DNA from: Haliclystus octoradiatus
Lineage: Eukaryota; Cnidaria; Staurozoa; Stauromedusae; Haliclystidae
NCBI GenBank assembly: GCA_916610825.1
Contig: OU744454.1
Location: 11,287,178-11,351,177 of the forward strand
Direction: 5' to 3'
DNA length: 64,000 nt
Position numbers and translations under genes: made by a program
Notes under the pieces: model-generated
The model's input: the letters and a program-made list of their open reading frames with translations, nothing else
What the model was told of the DNA's origin: nothing
Database searches by the model: none
Shown: positions 35,021 through 45,766 of the stretch, one piece after another
How positions within the stretch are numbered: the first letter of the stretch is position 1
Layout: each line of letters begins with the position of its first letter

Positions 35021-36415
35021 AGGTGTGTATGTAAAACATTTTAAATGTTCAGCCTGTGTACCTATAGCAAGGGTGTTTACGTAAAACAGTTCGAATATCA
35101 AGTCTGTGTACCTATAGCAAGGGTGTGTATGTAAAACATTTTAAATGTTCAGCCTGCGTACCTATAACAAGGGGGCTTACGTAAAACATTTTGAATATCA
35201 AGCCTGTGTACCTATAGCAAGGGTGTGTATGTAAAACATTTTAATTGTTCAGCCTGTGTACCTATAACAAGGGGGTTTACGTAAAACATTTTGAATATCA
35301 AGACTGTGTACCTATTGCAAGGGTGTGTATGTAAAACATTTTAATTGTTCAGCCTGTGTACCTATAACAAGGGTGTTTACGTAAAACAGTTTGAATATCA
35401 AGCCTGTGTATGTAAAACATTTTAAATGTTCAGCCTGTGTACCTATAGCAACGGTGTGTATGTAAAACAATTTGAATATAAGAGAATGTACCTACAGCTG
35501 GGGCATTACATAAAATATTTTGAATATTAGGCCTGTGTACCAATAGCAAGGGTGTGTATGTAAACATTTTAAATATTAAGCCTGTGTACCTATAGCACGG
35601 GTGTGTATGTAAAACATTTTAAATGTTCAGCATGTGTACCTATAGCAAGGGGGTTTACGTAAAACATTTTGAATATCAAGCCTGTGTACCTATAGCAAGG
35701 ATGTTTACGTAAAACATTTTGAATATCAAGACTGTGTACCTATAGCAAGGGTGTTTACGTAAAACATTTTGAATATCAAGCCGGTGTACCTAAAGCAAGG
35801 GTGTGTATTTAAAACATTTTAAATGTTCAGCCTGTGTACCTATAACAAGGGGGTTTACGTAAAACATTTTGAATATCAAGCCTGTGTACCTATTGCAAGG
35901 GTGTGTATGTAAAATATTTTAAATATTAAGCCTGTGTACCTATAGCAAGGGTGTGTATGTAAAACATTTCAAAATTGAGCCTGTGTACCTTAGCAAGGGT
36001 GTGTACGTAAAACGTTTTGAATATAAGATAATGTACCTAGAGCTGGTGCATTACATAAAATATTTTAAATATTAAGCTTGTGTACCTACAGCAAGGGTGT
36101 GTACCCATAGCAAGAGTGTGTACGTAAAACATTTTAAATATAAGAGAATGTACCTAGAGCTGGGGCATTACATAAAACATGTTGAATATTACGCATCTGT
36201 ACCTACAGCAAGGAGAGTGTGTACGTAAAACATTTTGAATATAAAAGAATGTACCTAGAGCTGGGGCATTACATAAAACATATTGAATATTAAGTCTGTG
36301 TACCTATAGTAAGGGTACGTACGTAAAACATTTTAAATATGAGGCCTTTGTACCTACAGCAAGGGTGTGTACGTAAAACATTTTAAATATGTGCCTTTGT
36401 ACCTATAGCAAGATT
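35021..36415 (+). repeat. 50-bp minisatellite with two alternating unit types
   Basis: About 28 units of 50 bp follow locus B. One type reads GTGTGTATGT...TTAAATGTTCAGCC and the other GTGTTTACGT...TTGAATATCAAGCC. Both end CTGTGTACCTATAGCAAGG. In the first half they mostly alternate, giving a 100-bp higher-order unit. Toward the right end units become degenerate, and a third form with ATGTACCTAGAGCTGGGGC and CATTACATAAAA appears. There is no coding sense. It begins about 320 bp after the locus B stop and has no counterpart next to A or C. Confidence 0.9.
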
Positions 36416-37188
36416 GTGTCTCATTTAAACATTAAAAGAGATTTTAAATAGTAAGATTGATGTATCTCTAATAGAGGCATGTACGTATTAAGCAATTATT
36501 GAATGAGTATTAAAGCAGATAACTTAGACTGAGGTCTTAATTATTCTCAGTATTATGCAAATCTTAATTCAATAATTGTTTTATTTTTTCAAAATTTCCA
36601 AGGCAAAATACTTTTATATGATTACAATAACAATTACAATCAAAATAATCTACTTGCTAGTTTATGATTCCAAATAATAGAACTTGAAAACTATGATAAC
36701 ATGTGGACTTTCATCAATCAAAAAACATTTCAAGATGTAAATCATGATAAATCAGTGTGAAATTTTCTCATGTATCCTACTGGTAACTGTAGCTTTACAA
36801 ACAAAATGTTCAGCTTCCAAAATATAACTATTAAGCCGTTTCATGTCAATACCAGGTGGCAACATATTGTACGTTTAAAGTTGCACTGTGCGTCCCTGCA
36901 TAAGCATTTTCAGCAATCATTTCATTAATGTATGCAAAATAAATTGCAAATGCTTTACAGTCAAACATGTTATAACGGTCACCTATATACCTCGGCTCGG
37001 CAGTGTATAGTATAGTATTTTCTATGGAATCAGCCCTCTATATAAACACCACCTACCTTTAACGGTCAATTCTTTAGATCTCGCAGTTGGCTGTTATATA
37101 CAGGTTTTACTGTACAGTATAATGGATTTGCGATTCATAAACATTCAATCATAAGATTGATCCCAATAGAATTACACCAGGTAGTAGG
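36416..37188. other. No gene seen
   Basis: Unique AT-rich sequence between the minisatellite and the BEL element. No open frame or repeat recognised. Confidence 0.5.
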
Positions 37189-37193
37189 CCTAT
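37189..37193. repeat. BEL target-site duplication, left (CCTAT)
   Basis: CCTAT is repeated at 48349-48353. Five-base duplications are typical of BEL/Pao integration. Confidence 0.85.
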
Positions 37194-37496
37194 TGGACGG
37201 ATGATGATATAATAAAAGACAATTAAAATTGAATTATTATTGACTTTCACTTTTAGATAAAGATTATAGATTAATGATTAGCCTCTTTTTAATGTAACCT
37301 CGCTTTTATGTTTTTACCTGTGATAATTAGTAATATTAATAATAGTGTGATAATTAAGGCGTGATAGTTTTTTAGTATAGTTTGAATAGTGATAGAAATA
37401 GTATGTTAGTTATCTTGAAGTTTTTTAATAAAAAGTTTTAAAATAAAAAGGCATTGTATTCGATCTAAAATTTCAATGTTCTTATCCTTGTGAACA
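37194..37496 (+). repeat. BEL 5' LTR
   Basis: 303 bp, TG...CA ends. It differs from the 3' LTR only at 37306 (T versus G). Confidence 0.95.
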
Positions 37497-37501
37497 TAAA
37501 T

Positions 37502-37517
37502 TGGTAGCAGAGGGTGG
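37502..37517 (+). promoter_or_regulatory. BEL primer-binding site (candidate)
   Basis: TGGTAGCAGAGGGTGG begins five bases after the LTR. The leading TGG would pair with a tRNA CCA end. The donor tRNA was not determined. Confidence 0.5.
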
Positions 37518-37528
37518 TTGAATTAACA

Positions 37529-38482
37529 ATGCGTAATAAATCGCCGCGCAAAGGTCGGCAAAAGAGAAATGAAGATGAAGACATAGAAGAAGAAACAAGA
37601 ATATTAGTTACATTAAAGAAGTTAAAAATTGATGCAAAATCGGCATTTTCCAAAGTCAAAGCAAAGTTGTTCGATGGTATTAGCGAGAGACAAGCAAAGA
37701 CAGAGATTGCAATCTTAAAAGAAGGTTATGTCAACGCGGAAGAAAAATACCACGAAGCGTTGTCAGAGTTGATAGACTATTGTGCAAAAGTTAAGTCACT
37801 CGAAGAAGCAAATAATAGTATTGCAGAATTAGAAAAATTAGAGAAAGATTTTGAAGGTATAATGGAAAAAACCAGAACATATGTCAGTAATATAAGAAGC
37901 GAAATCACAAACATTATAGCAAATAGCGAAACACTCACAGTGCCTACGTTAGGTCCTCCTGCCCGAAGTGACGTAAGCAGAAATTCAGAGTCACGGGAAA
38001 TCGGAAACGATTTATGGAAGCAGCTTTCAAGAGTATCTATTCCTTCATTTAGCGGAGAAAAAAGATACTACCAAAGTTGGAAAGCAGCGTTTATGACGTG
38101 TGTAGATGCAGCACCGGCAACACCCGAGTAAAAATTGCTGCAATTAAGAAGTAGTTTAAAAGGAGACGCTTACGGAGCAATAGCTGGTTTGGGTCATTCG
38201 GCATTGGCATACGAGGCCGCATTGGAAAAATTAGAGCAAAAGTTTGGAGGAAGTAGACGCCATATTACTATATTTATGGAAGAGCTAGAAAAATGTAAAC
38301 CGGTACGGGAAGGTGTAAGTAACGACATGGAAAAGTTATCGGATATTTTGGATATTTTAGTGGTAAATTTAAAAGAAGCCAATAGACTGGAGGAGCTGGA
38401 TGATGGTTCTTTATTTTTAAAAATTCAACAAAAATTACCTGAAAACCATATTACTAATTTTCAGAGATGGTTAAACAAATAA
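37529..38482 (+). pseudogene. BEL gag, N-terminal and capsid part (two in-frame stops)
   Basis: From ATG 37529 a basic, coiled-coil-rich N-terminus (SPRKGRQKR, then heptad-like EK-rich stretches) leads into a domain with IPSFSGEKRYYQSWKAAF and LRSSLKGDAY, the DUF1759 capsid-like region of BEL/Pao gag. In-frame TAA codons at 38129-38131 and 38480-38482 interrupt it without changing frame. Homology continues straight across both. Confidence 0.85.
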
Positions 38483-39832
38483 CAAAACAAATTCGAAAAT
38501 AAAAAACCGCAATCTGTTGAAAATATACGAATTTGGATACGGAGAGAGGCGGAATTCTGTACAATTGCCGCGGAAGCTATAAAAGGAGTATCAATAAGTC
38601 AACGCCAAAGTAGAAACAATAGTGGTCAAACGTTGTTCAGTGATAATTCTAGCAAAAGCAATATCGATTCAAAAGAGAAACATAAAACTCGAAATATTTG
38701 CTCATTGTGTGGAGAAACACATCCTTTATGGAAATGTAAAGGTTTTAAAGAATTAGCCGTGAAAGATAGATGGCAGTTTGCAAAAACAAACAATATGTGC
38801 TTCAGGTGTCTAACAACAGGACATAGAGGTGATAATTGTAATCGATGCGGTGTTTGCGGGATAGACGGATGTGAAGAAACTCACAACAGATTACTACATT
38901 CAAACAGAAACGAAGAAAGTAGATCGGATCAAAAACAGGATCAACAATCAAGACCAGGTCCCAGCACAGAGGGGGATGAGTCAGCAAACAAAAACTCTAA
39001 TCATTCGCATACATCGATTGATGGAAACTCATTTGTTGCATTAAGAACAGTACCAGTGGTATTACGCTATAATGCAAAGAAGTTGTTAGTCAATGCACTA
39101 TTAGATGATGGGTCCACGAAAACTTACGTGGATCAAGATGTAGCAGAAGAATTGGGGCTAAAAGGGGACATCGAAGAAATATCTATCTGTACAATTAACG
39201 GGAAAATAAACAAATTTTCATCTATGCCTATTAATTGCACAATCGAAAGCATCGATGGGACTATAAGCAATCCGATATCTGGATATACGACAAAAAATGT
39301 AACTGGAAAATTGCAACCAACCGATTGGAAAATAGAAGCGAGTAATTGGCCACATTTAAAAGGTGTAAAGTTACCTAAATTAGCGAACAGAAAGTTTATT
39401 GACATTTTAATTGGCGTTGACAATGCTGAGCTTAATTCGTCTTTGAAAGAAATCAGAGGCATGTCGAACGGTGATCCTGTGGCAAGATTGACTCCGCTCG
39501 GATGGACATGCGTAGGTCAAGTAAGAGATGATAATGAAAACACAAGAGACGCTACACATTTAAGTTACATGTTTCATACGCGTCAAGATAGTAGTTATTC
39601 AGATATAATATTAAATGAAAGTATACGACGTTTTTGGGAAGTTGAGACATTACAGTCGACCAATGAAAATGCAAATATGTCTACAGCAGAATCAGACGCA
39701 TGGAAAAAAGCAAATGAGTCGATTAAAATGGTAAACGAAAGGTATGAAATAGGAATACCGTGGAAAGAGAATAATAAGAATATTAATTTGAAAATAATTA
39801 CAGCGAAGCTAAGAATAGATTGGAATCATTAG
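38483..39832 (+). pseudogene. BEL gag zinc knuckles and A17 protease
   Basis: The frame resumes after the second stop and is open to 39832. It contains a cysteine-rich region (CSLCGETHPLWKCKGF, MCFRCLTTGHRGDNC) typical of BEL gag. The aspartic protease motif ALLDDGSTKTYV follows, where DDGS is the hallmark of peptidase family A17. Near 39780-39800 the coding frame shifts, and the next RT segment is read in another frame. Confidence 0.85.
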
Positions 39833-40192
39833 AAAGAAAATTAAATAAAGATGAACATTTATGTCAGTCGTATGGTGATGTAATACAAGGACATTTAGAC
39901 AAAGGTTACATCAAAAAAGTGAATTTACAAGACATTAAATCAAGTGATAGTTGGTTTTTACCGCATTTTGCTGTACGGAGAGATGATAAAACAACAACAA
40001 AGACACGCATTGTATTCGATGCCGCTGCGAAAGCTGGCGGTTTCTCTTTAACGATTTAAGTCACGCAGGACCAAAATTACAAATAATGTCGTCGATGTGT
40101 TATTACGATTTAGAAAAAATCCTATAGCAATAGTGAGTGACGTTAAAGAGATGTATTTACAAATTGGGTTAGCTGAAGAAGATAGAAAATAT
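39800..40192 (+). pseudogene. BEL reverse transcriptase, 5' part
   Basis: The segment SLERKLNKDEHL...GYIKKV, then WFLPHFAV and TRIVFDAAAK, is the BEL RT start. Frame changes near 40050 and 40095 are needed to follow homology into FRKNPIAIVSDVKEMYLQIG, the palm motif with the first catalytic Asp. The reading is then cut at 40192 by the nested Gypsy LTR. Confidence 0.85.
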
Positions 40193-40341
40193 TGTAGGAT
40201 AATCGTTAGACGATTACTCAAGATAATCACACAGTGGAGTTATCAACAGAATGAATATACTAGTATCACTACACTTATATATATGACATAGAAGTGAGGC
40301 TACATAACAAAGAGGCTAGACTATATATTGATTATCACACA
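40193..40341 (-). repeat. Nested Gypsy 3' LTR
   Basis: 149 bp. Four differences from the other LTR, in the phrases CGATTACTC, ATACTAG, GAAGTGAGG and GGCTACAT. Confidence 0.95.
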
Positions 40342-40356
40342 TCTCCCCTTGGAGTC
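40342..40356 (-). promoter_or_regulatory. Nested Gypsy polypurine tract
   Basis: CCAAGGGGAGA on the minus strand lies directly before the 3' LTR. Confidence 0.6.
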
Positions 40357-40819
40357 TATTGATAATAGAATTAAAATAGGCTAAGGATAATCTTGAGTAA
40401 GTGTACTAGTAACAAAATGTTGCAGCTAAATTTATCAGAAGGATAAGATAAACTACTTCCAATAAATGATCAATTGAGCAAGTTGAGTAAGTTATTATAA
40501 TTGTGTTAATTTGTTAAAAGTAAGTAAATTTAAAATACGGTAGAATAGTATTTTATCAAACTAATACGAAACTAGTAGCTAATTGAAATAAAGTATAAAT
40601 CAGCAAGTACGTAGTAGATTTTCTCAAGACGCAGTAATATACTGTGATAAACGTAATAAATTTCTGATACGTAATAAATTTCATAAGCGTAATAAATTTC
40701 TGATGCGTAATATTGCTTGTGGCTATAATGTGATTTGGTACTATTATTATAAATGGTAATAGAATTAGCTCTCTTCGATAAGTCTTTGAGGTTTGCGGCG
40801 GTTCTAGTACTACGACGCG

Positions 40820-41725
40820 GAGCTGTAAGATCCGGATTTGAAGTCGGAAAGGCAGATTCTGTAGTCGTAGTAGCCGTACTTGCATCCGAAGATGTCGACG
40901 GAGAAGTTGTTGTGTGGGAAACCGGCGACGGATAAGACGGCGATTGCGACGAAGTAAACGTCCACTAACTAACTTGATAAAATAATCTCGATTAGATAAT
41001 ACCTCAACAATAATACCGTATTTAGTCCATTCCTTGGTGATTGGGTGTTGGACTGCAACATTGTTGCCAACTTCAAGAGATGGTAATGGATGTGCAGAGG
41101 CATTGTAGCGGCGTTCTAATTTTTCATGAGCGACAGCAGCGTGTTCTTCAGCATCATGCTGCGATTTTTGCCATTTCGAATCGAAAGTTCGACGATGTGC
41201 GGGTAACGTGTCTTGTACAGGACGGCCAAATACAATTTCAGCTGGTGATCTACCATCGGAACCAGGCGTATTTCTATATTGTAACAATGCTTTGGTCCAT
41301 TCGTCAGCATTTAAACATGATCGAGAAGAATCCCAACAACGGCTAATAAGTTTTTTCATTGATTTAATCCCAGCCTCGTCTCGGCCATTTGACTGTGGAT
41401 AATATGGCGATGATGGGCTTTTGGTGATGCCCCATTGAAGTAAAATGTCATTAAATGTTTTGGCTATAAATTGTGGGCCATTATCACAGCAAAAGGTATT
41501 CGGTACTGAGCTCTGACAAAATACAGATCTTAGCGAGTTTATAACGGTACCTGTAGGAGCATTTTTACCAAGGTTGAATATAAATGGCCAACCAGAGTAG
41601 GCATCAATAATAACGAGGAATTGATGGGCAGCATACGTACCAATGTCACCGTGAAGTTCTTCGAATGCATTTGTTGGTGCAGGACGAGAACGTAGAGGCT
41701 CTTTTCCTTGAGAAGGTAATTCTTG
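40820..41725 (-). pseudogene. Nested Gypsy integrase core and C-terminus
   Basis: The integrase core continues in the same frame past the TAA. The catalytic residues are visible in FLVIIDAYSGW, CDNGPQFIAK and PQSNGRDEAGIKSMKK. The C-terminal domain (VGNNVAVQHP, KYGIIVEVL, RRNRR) follows. Near 40950 the frame probably shifts, because the Ser/Thr-rich tail typical of these elements (APRRSTRT) reads in another frame. Just beyond, GCGTAATAAATTTC-type units repeat at about 40640-40710. Confidence 0.8.
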
Positions 41726-42841
41726 TTAGCAAGGTTGACAGGAACGCGTGACTTGTTCAATCGCTGAGTCTAGGCCAGGCCAATAGACAATATTTCTAGC
41801 ACGTTGACGTGTACGATAAACGCCTTGATGTAGTTCGTGTAATTTAGCTAGAATTGATGGTCGTAATTGAGACGGAATGATTAGGCGACAACCGTATAGA
41901 ACGAGATCGTCATCAATACTAAGATGATGTCGCAGATTCCAGTATGGTCGTAGAGCGTCGTCCACTGAGTCTTTTACGTCAGGAAATCCATCTCGTACCA
42001 ATTGACGTAGGGCTTGGTATTTGCTGTCATGGTTACCATGGTGAAGGACATCACTTACACTGAGGTCTAGTGGAGAGTCGGCATGAGATATTGCTAATAC
42101 GGAGTTGATAAATGCTGTAGTTTCTTGTGCACCTGATATATCGTTCTCATTTGGTGTAGACACAGGTGCCCTTGAAAGAGCATCTGCTGAGTGATGATCT
42201 TTTCCAGGCACCCAAGTTACTTTAAAATTGTACTGCAGCAACTTCATCCGTAATCTCTGTAACCGAGGGTTGGTAATTTCATCTAACCTGAAATTGTTCA
42301 AAATAGGCACAAGTGGCTTATGATCCACTTGAACGTCAAATGTGGGTAAGCCCATTAAGAATGTATGGCATTTAGTAGTAGCCCATACAACAGCGAGTAG
42401 CTCTAACTCTATCATTGCGTAGCGCTATTCTGTATCCGTTAGAAATCGCGAACCCGCTTGAACCAGACGCCAAGTACCATCTAATTGTTGTTGCTGTAAT
42501 ATAAAACCTAGACCTTTTAAGCGGCTTGCGTCTGTAGATAACATTGTAGGTCTCGATGGGTTGTAATATGCCAGTACAGGGGCAGATATTAATGCTTTTT
42601 CAACTTCAATAAAAGCATTAGTATGAACATCAGTCCAATAAAACGTATTCCGTGTTTGTAACAAGGGACGGAGAGGTTCCGCAGCGGCGGATATAGTGTT
42701 TGTAAATGCAGATAATTGGTTAACTAGCCTTAAGAACGATTTAAGTTCAGTTATATTTTCAGGGCGAGGGAATTCTTTTATAGCCGATATAATGTTGTTG
42801 TCTATAGTATAACCATCAGAAGAAAGTTCAAATCCAGCAAA
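41726..42841 (-). pseudogene. Nested Gypsy RNase H and integrase zinc-binding region
   Basis: After the first stop the frame shows the RT-RNase H tether (FYWTDVHTNAF) and LSTDASRLKGLGF. It is broken by a TAG at 42427-42425, then continues with IELELLAVVWA, VQVDHKPLVPI and GKDHHSADALSRA. The integrase HHCC region (LHELHQGVYRTRQRAR...SCQPC) ends at a TAA at 41728-41726. Confidence 0.85.
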
Positions 42842-43920
42842 TCACAGGGATGATTTTGCGTATTGAAATTTGTTTTTGTTCAGCGAGATACCACGTTCAC
42901 GACAGCGTTGTAAAAACTGGCGTACATGTTGTGTGTGTGTCGCTGGTGAATTGTCATAAATAATTACGTCATCAACGACTTTTTGGAAACCTGTAAGACC
43001 AGAGAAAGCCTCGTCCATACGGCGATTATAATGTTCACTTATGCTAGATATGCCAAACGGGGCCCGCAAATATTTAAAGCGGCCGAATGGCGTTATAAAT
43101 GTTGTTAGATCCTGACTAACGGGGTCAAGAGGGCATTGATGATAGCCTTTCAATGCATCAAATGTCGTAAATACTTTTGCATGTGATGATGAAATGTCAG
43201 CAATAGATTCAGCTGGCGTTGGTGATGTGTAACGCTCACGTTTAACAAAACGATTTAATTTTGATAAGTCGACGCAAAGACGTACATCGTCAGAGTTTTT
43301 CTTAGGGGCGACAACCATAGGTGCGCACCAATCAGTTGGCTCTGTTACAGGGGCTATAATTCCCTCTGTTTGTAATTGATCTAATACAGTTTTTAATTTA
43401 TCTTTATATGCAAACGGAATACGCCTTGGAGTCGTAACACAAAATGGTGTGGCGTCATCAGATAGACGAATAGTAAATTGTTCACCAGGCATAGCTTTGA
43501 CTTTTCCGTCAAATACATCCGGGAAATCATTGAAAATATTTTCTACGTTAATGTCATTTGAATTGTTGTTGTCAATTGTATTCAATAAGGGGTCAAATGA
43601 TGACTTGTCCATAGAATTAGAGGTTGCTGGTAATGTTGTTGGGTAATGAGATGGTATTATGCCTAATGAGCGGCTAGTGTACAAAGATAAAAACACACCA
43701 GGGACACCTTCCAAGACATAAACGTCATCAATCACAGTTGTACCCCCGAGGGTAAATTCAGCCGGAAAACGGCCTATGGCTTTTATACTGTGACCATCGG
43801 CAGCTTTTGGTGAAATGTCAGCTGGTAATAGATTATTTTTATCAATACATAATTGTTTCAAAATTGCAGGACCGGCGGCAGTAATGTCTGCACCTGTGTC
43901 GGGTGTTACATTGATTGAAC
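42842..43920 (-). pseudogene. Nested Gypsy protease and reverse transcriptase
   Basis: The retroviral-type protease motif TPDTGADITAAG lies around 43905-43870. RT follows with LCVDLSKLNRFVKRE, FTTFDALKGYHQ, the FGISSISEHYNRRMDE region and the catalytic box VVDDVIIY. A TGA at 42844-42842 ends the frame near the RT thumb, and homology continues in the same frame beyond it. Confidence 0.85.
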
Positions 43921-43929
43921 CATCTTTGG

Positions 43930-44892
43930 CTACGTGGCCACCGTTTTGACTGAGATAGATGGGGCTTTACGTCCTATTGTTGCTAATATGGACCAAACTT
44001 GACCTAGAGGGCGAGTTGTAGACTTAGAGGTCTTACTTTTAGAACGGCATACATTCGAAAAATGCCCTTGTTTCCCACATTGTCCACAAAAGCGATTTGT
44101 AGCAGGACAATCATCACGATTGTGTTGTTTTCGACCACAGTAAGAACATTTTTCATCGTCATTTATATTGTCCTTAGAAATAGATGCTGTAAAATTTTTG
44201 TTACTTGTTTGTTTTTGAACCGCATGTACTGACGGTTCAATATCATCTTTAATATCACTACGGTGTAAACGTGCTGCTTCCTCGGAGCGGCACTGAGCAA
44301 TGGCTTTTTCTAAAGTTAATTTTTCAATGGAAAGTAATTTTTGAGTGATATCTCCATCGTAAATACCGCTCACAATTCTGTCTCTTAGGACACAGTCTTC
44401 AGTCTTGCACTCTTGACAGTGAGTGCAATAGTGGCAAGTTTTTAACAACTCGCGCAGATCAGTTAGCAAATCGTCAAATGACTCACCGATTTGTTGCTCT
44501 CGTTGATTAAAAGTTTTTCTTTCTATCACCACGTTCAGCTGGCCACGAAGATGACGACGAAGTGCTGAAATAATGTTAGCAGGCGTGGAAGCATCAGCGG
44601 TTGACAAATTTCTAACAACTTTAAAAGTATCGGTTGAAATGCATAACTTCAATGCAGCCAATTGCGTCGACAACGGCTGATCTTTAAGGCCAGAAATTTC
44701 ATGGTATGCTGACCAACGATCACTCCATATCTCAAAATTCTCACCGCGATCTATAGCAATGTTCAGATACGGTGCTCTAATAGATGACGGTAGACGGTAA
44801 CTATTAGTTGTTTGATGTTGTGATTCGTTACGGGATTGTGTAGAATTAGACGAGCCAATAGAATCGTCAATACTCGACGGTGGAGTAGTCAT
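43930..44892 (-). CDS. Nested Gypsy gag
   Basis: A 320-residue open frame begins MTTPPSSIDDS. It has a capsid-like helical region (YLNIAIDRGENFEIW, then FNQREQQIGESFDDLLTDLR) and two zinc knuckles, CSYCGRKQHNRDDC and CGQCGKQGHFSNVC, near residues 250-285. It is intact. Pol lies in a different frame, so either a programmed shift or a mutation separates them near 43940-43980. Confidence 0.85.
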   Translation of the reverse strand: MTTPPSSIDDSIGSSNSTQSRNESQHQTTNSYRLPSSIRAPYLNIAIDRGENFEIWSDRWSAYHEISGLKDQPLSTQLAALKLCISTDTFKVVRNLSTADASTPANIISALRRHLRGQLNVVIERKTFNQREQQIGESFDDLLTDLRELLKTCHYCTHCQECKTEDCVLRDRIVSGIYDGDITQKLLSIEKLTLEKAIAQCRSEEAARLHRSDIKDDIEPSVHAVQKQTSNKNFTASISKDNINDDEKCSYCGRKQHNRDDCPATNRFCGQCGKQGHFSNVCRSKSKTSKSTTRPLGQVWSILATIGRKAPSISVKTVAT

Positions 44893-44944
44893 GTTAAAAA
44901 TTTCAAAATAATAATAATGATGTTTGTAATAAACGAATAAAGTT

Positions 44945-44960
44945 TATACTCGCAGCGCCA
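44945..44960 (-). promoter_or_regulatory. Nested Gypsy primer-binding site (candidate)
   Basis: TGGCGCTGCGAG on the minus strand immediately follows the 5' LTR. TGG fits a tRNA CCA end. The tRNA was not identified. Confidence 0.55.
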
Positions 44961-45109
44961 TGTAGGATAATCGTTAGACGATGACTCAAGATAATCACAC
45001 AGTGGAGTTATCAACAGAATGAATATATTAGTATCACTACACTTATATATATGACATAGAAATGAGGATACATAACAAAGAGGCTAGACTATATATTGAT
45101 TATCACACA
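44961..45109 (-). repeat. Nested Gypsy 5' LTR
   Basis: 149 bp, the promoter-side LTR of the minus-strand element. The PBS lies just below 44961. Confidence 0.95.
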
Positions 45110-45725
45110 AATAACATCGTTTTTTATAGCGTAATTGTGATGTTAATCGTCCGCCGGATGTTTACGAATTCAATAGATTAGTTTTTGGTGGTAATGCCTC
45201 ACCATTCTTAGCACATTTTGTAACTCATTACAATGCAAAGAGTTACGCAGAGCAATTACCATTAGCATCAGAGGCAGTATTAAAATCAACATATATGGAT
45301 GACACCCTTGAATCTGTTGAAACTGAAGAACAAGCTATTGAATAAACGAGCAATTAGTTGAATTATGGAAAAAAGCTGGTATGCATGCAAGAAAGTGGGT
45401 TTCAAACAGTACGTTATTGTAACAACATATACCAGAGAATGATCGTGCAGAAGGTATTAGATTAGATTGTACAAGTTTACCGCATTGTAAAACTCTAGGA
45501 GAATTGTGGAATGCTACCAACGATTGTTTTGGTTTTGATGCTAGTGCAGCTTTTAAACAAGATAAAGTCACAAAGAGAACAGTTATAAGTAAACTAGCTA
45601 CTATATTCGACCCATTAGGGTTTTTATCACCATATGTTATCACCATAAGAGGAAAATTAATTATGCAAAAACTATGGTTAGAAGGATGTGATTGGGATGA
45701 TGTATTAGAAGAGAAAGAAAAGTAA
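45110..45725 (+). pseudogene. BEL reverse transcriptase, 3' part
   Basis: RT homology resumes right after the nested element: NRLVFGGNASPF, then the catalytic YMDD at 45291-45302. A TAG at 45127-45129, a frameshift near 45342, a TAA at 45420-45422 and another frameshift near 45720 break it. The segment WNATNDCFGFD to IRGKLIMQKLW is the RT-RNase H connection. Confidence 0.85.
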
Positions 45726-45766
45726 GAGATTATTTTGATGAATTAAATTTTGTATGTGGTATAGAA

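Larger units (their letters stand above)
40193..45109 (-). mobile_element. Ty3/Gypsy LTR retrotransposon nested in BEL RT
   Basis: 149-bp LTRs at 40193-40341 and 44961-45109 flank a reverse-oriented gag-pol. On the minus strand the LTR runs TGTGTGATAAT...CCTACA. The flanking BEL bases are AATAT (40188-40192) and AATAA (45110-45114), a 5-bp duplication with one change. The primer-binding region (TGGCGCTGCGAG on the minus strand) abuts the 5' LTR, and the purine tract CCAAGGGGAGA abuts the 3' LTR. Coding order is gag, protease, RT, RNase H, integrase. Three in-frame stops and frame changes show it is inactive. The LTRs differ at four positions. Confidence 0.95.

Noticed and set aside
35021..36415. 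CRISPR-like array
   Set aside because: Units are contiguous 50-bp tandem repeats with no unique spacers, in a eukaryotic context.
37529..40192. Idea that the BEL stops and frameshifts are sequencing errors only
   Set aside because: Frameshifts alone could be errors, but several clean in-frame stop codons and a nested insertion show real decay. Raw reads would settle the individual indels.
40753..41402. Plus-strand open frames inside the nested Gypsy
   Set aside because: They are antisense shadows of the integrase and its low-complexity tail.
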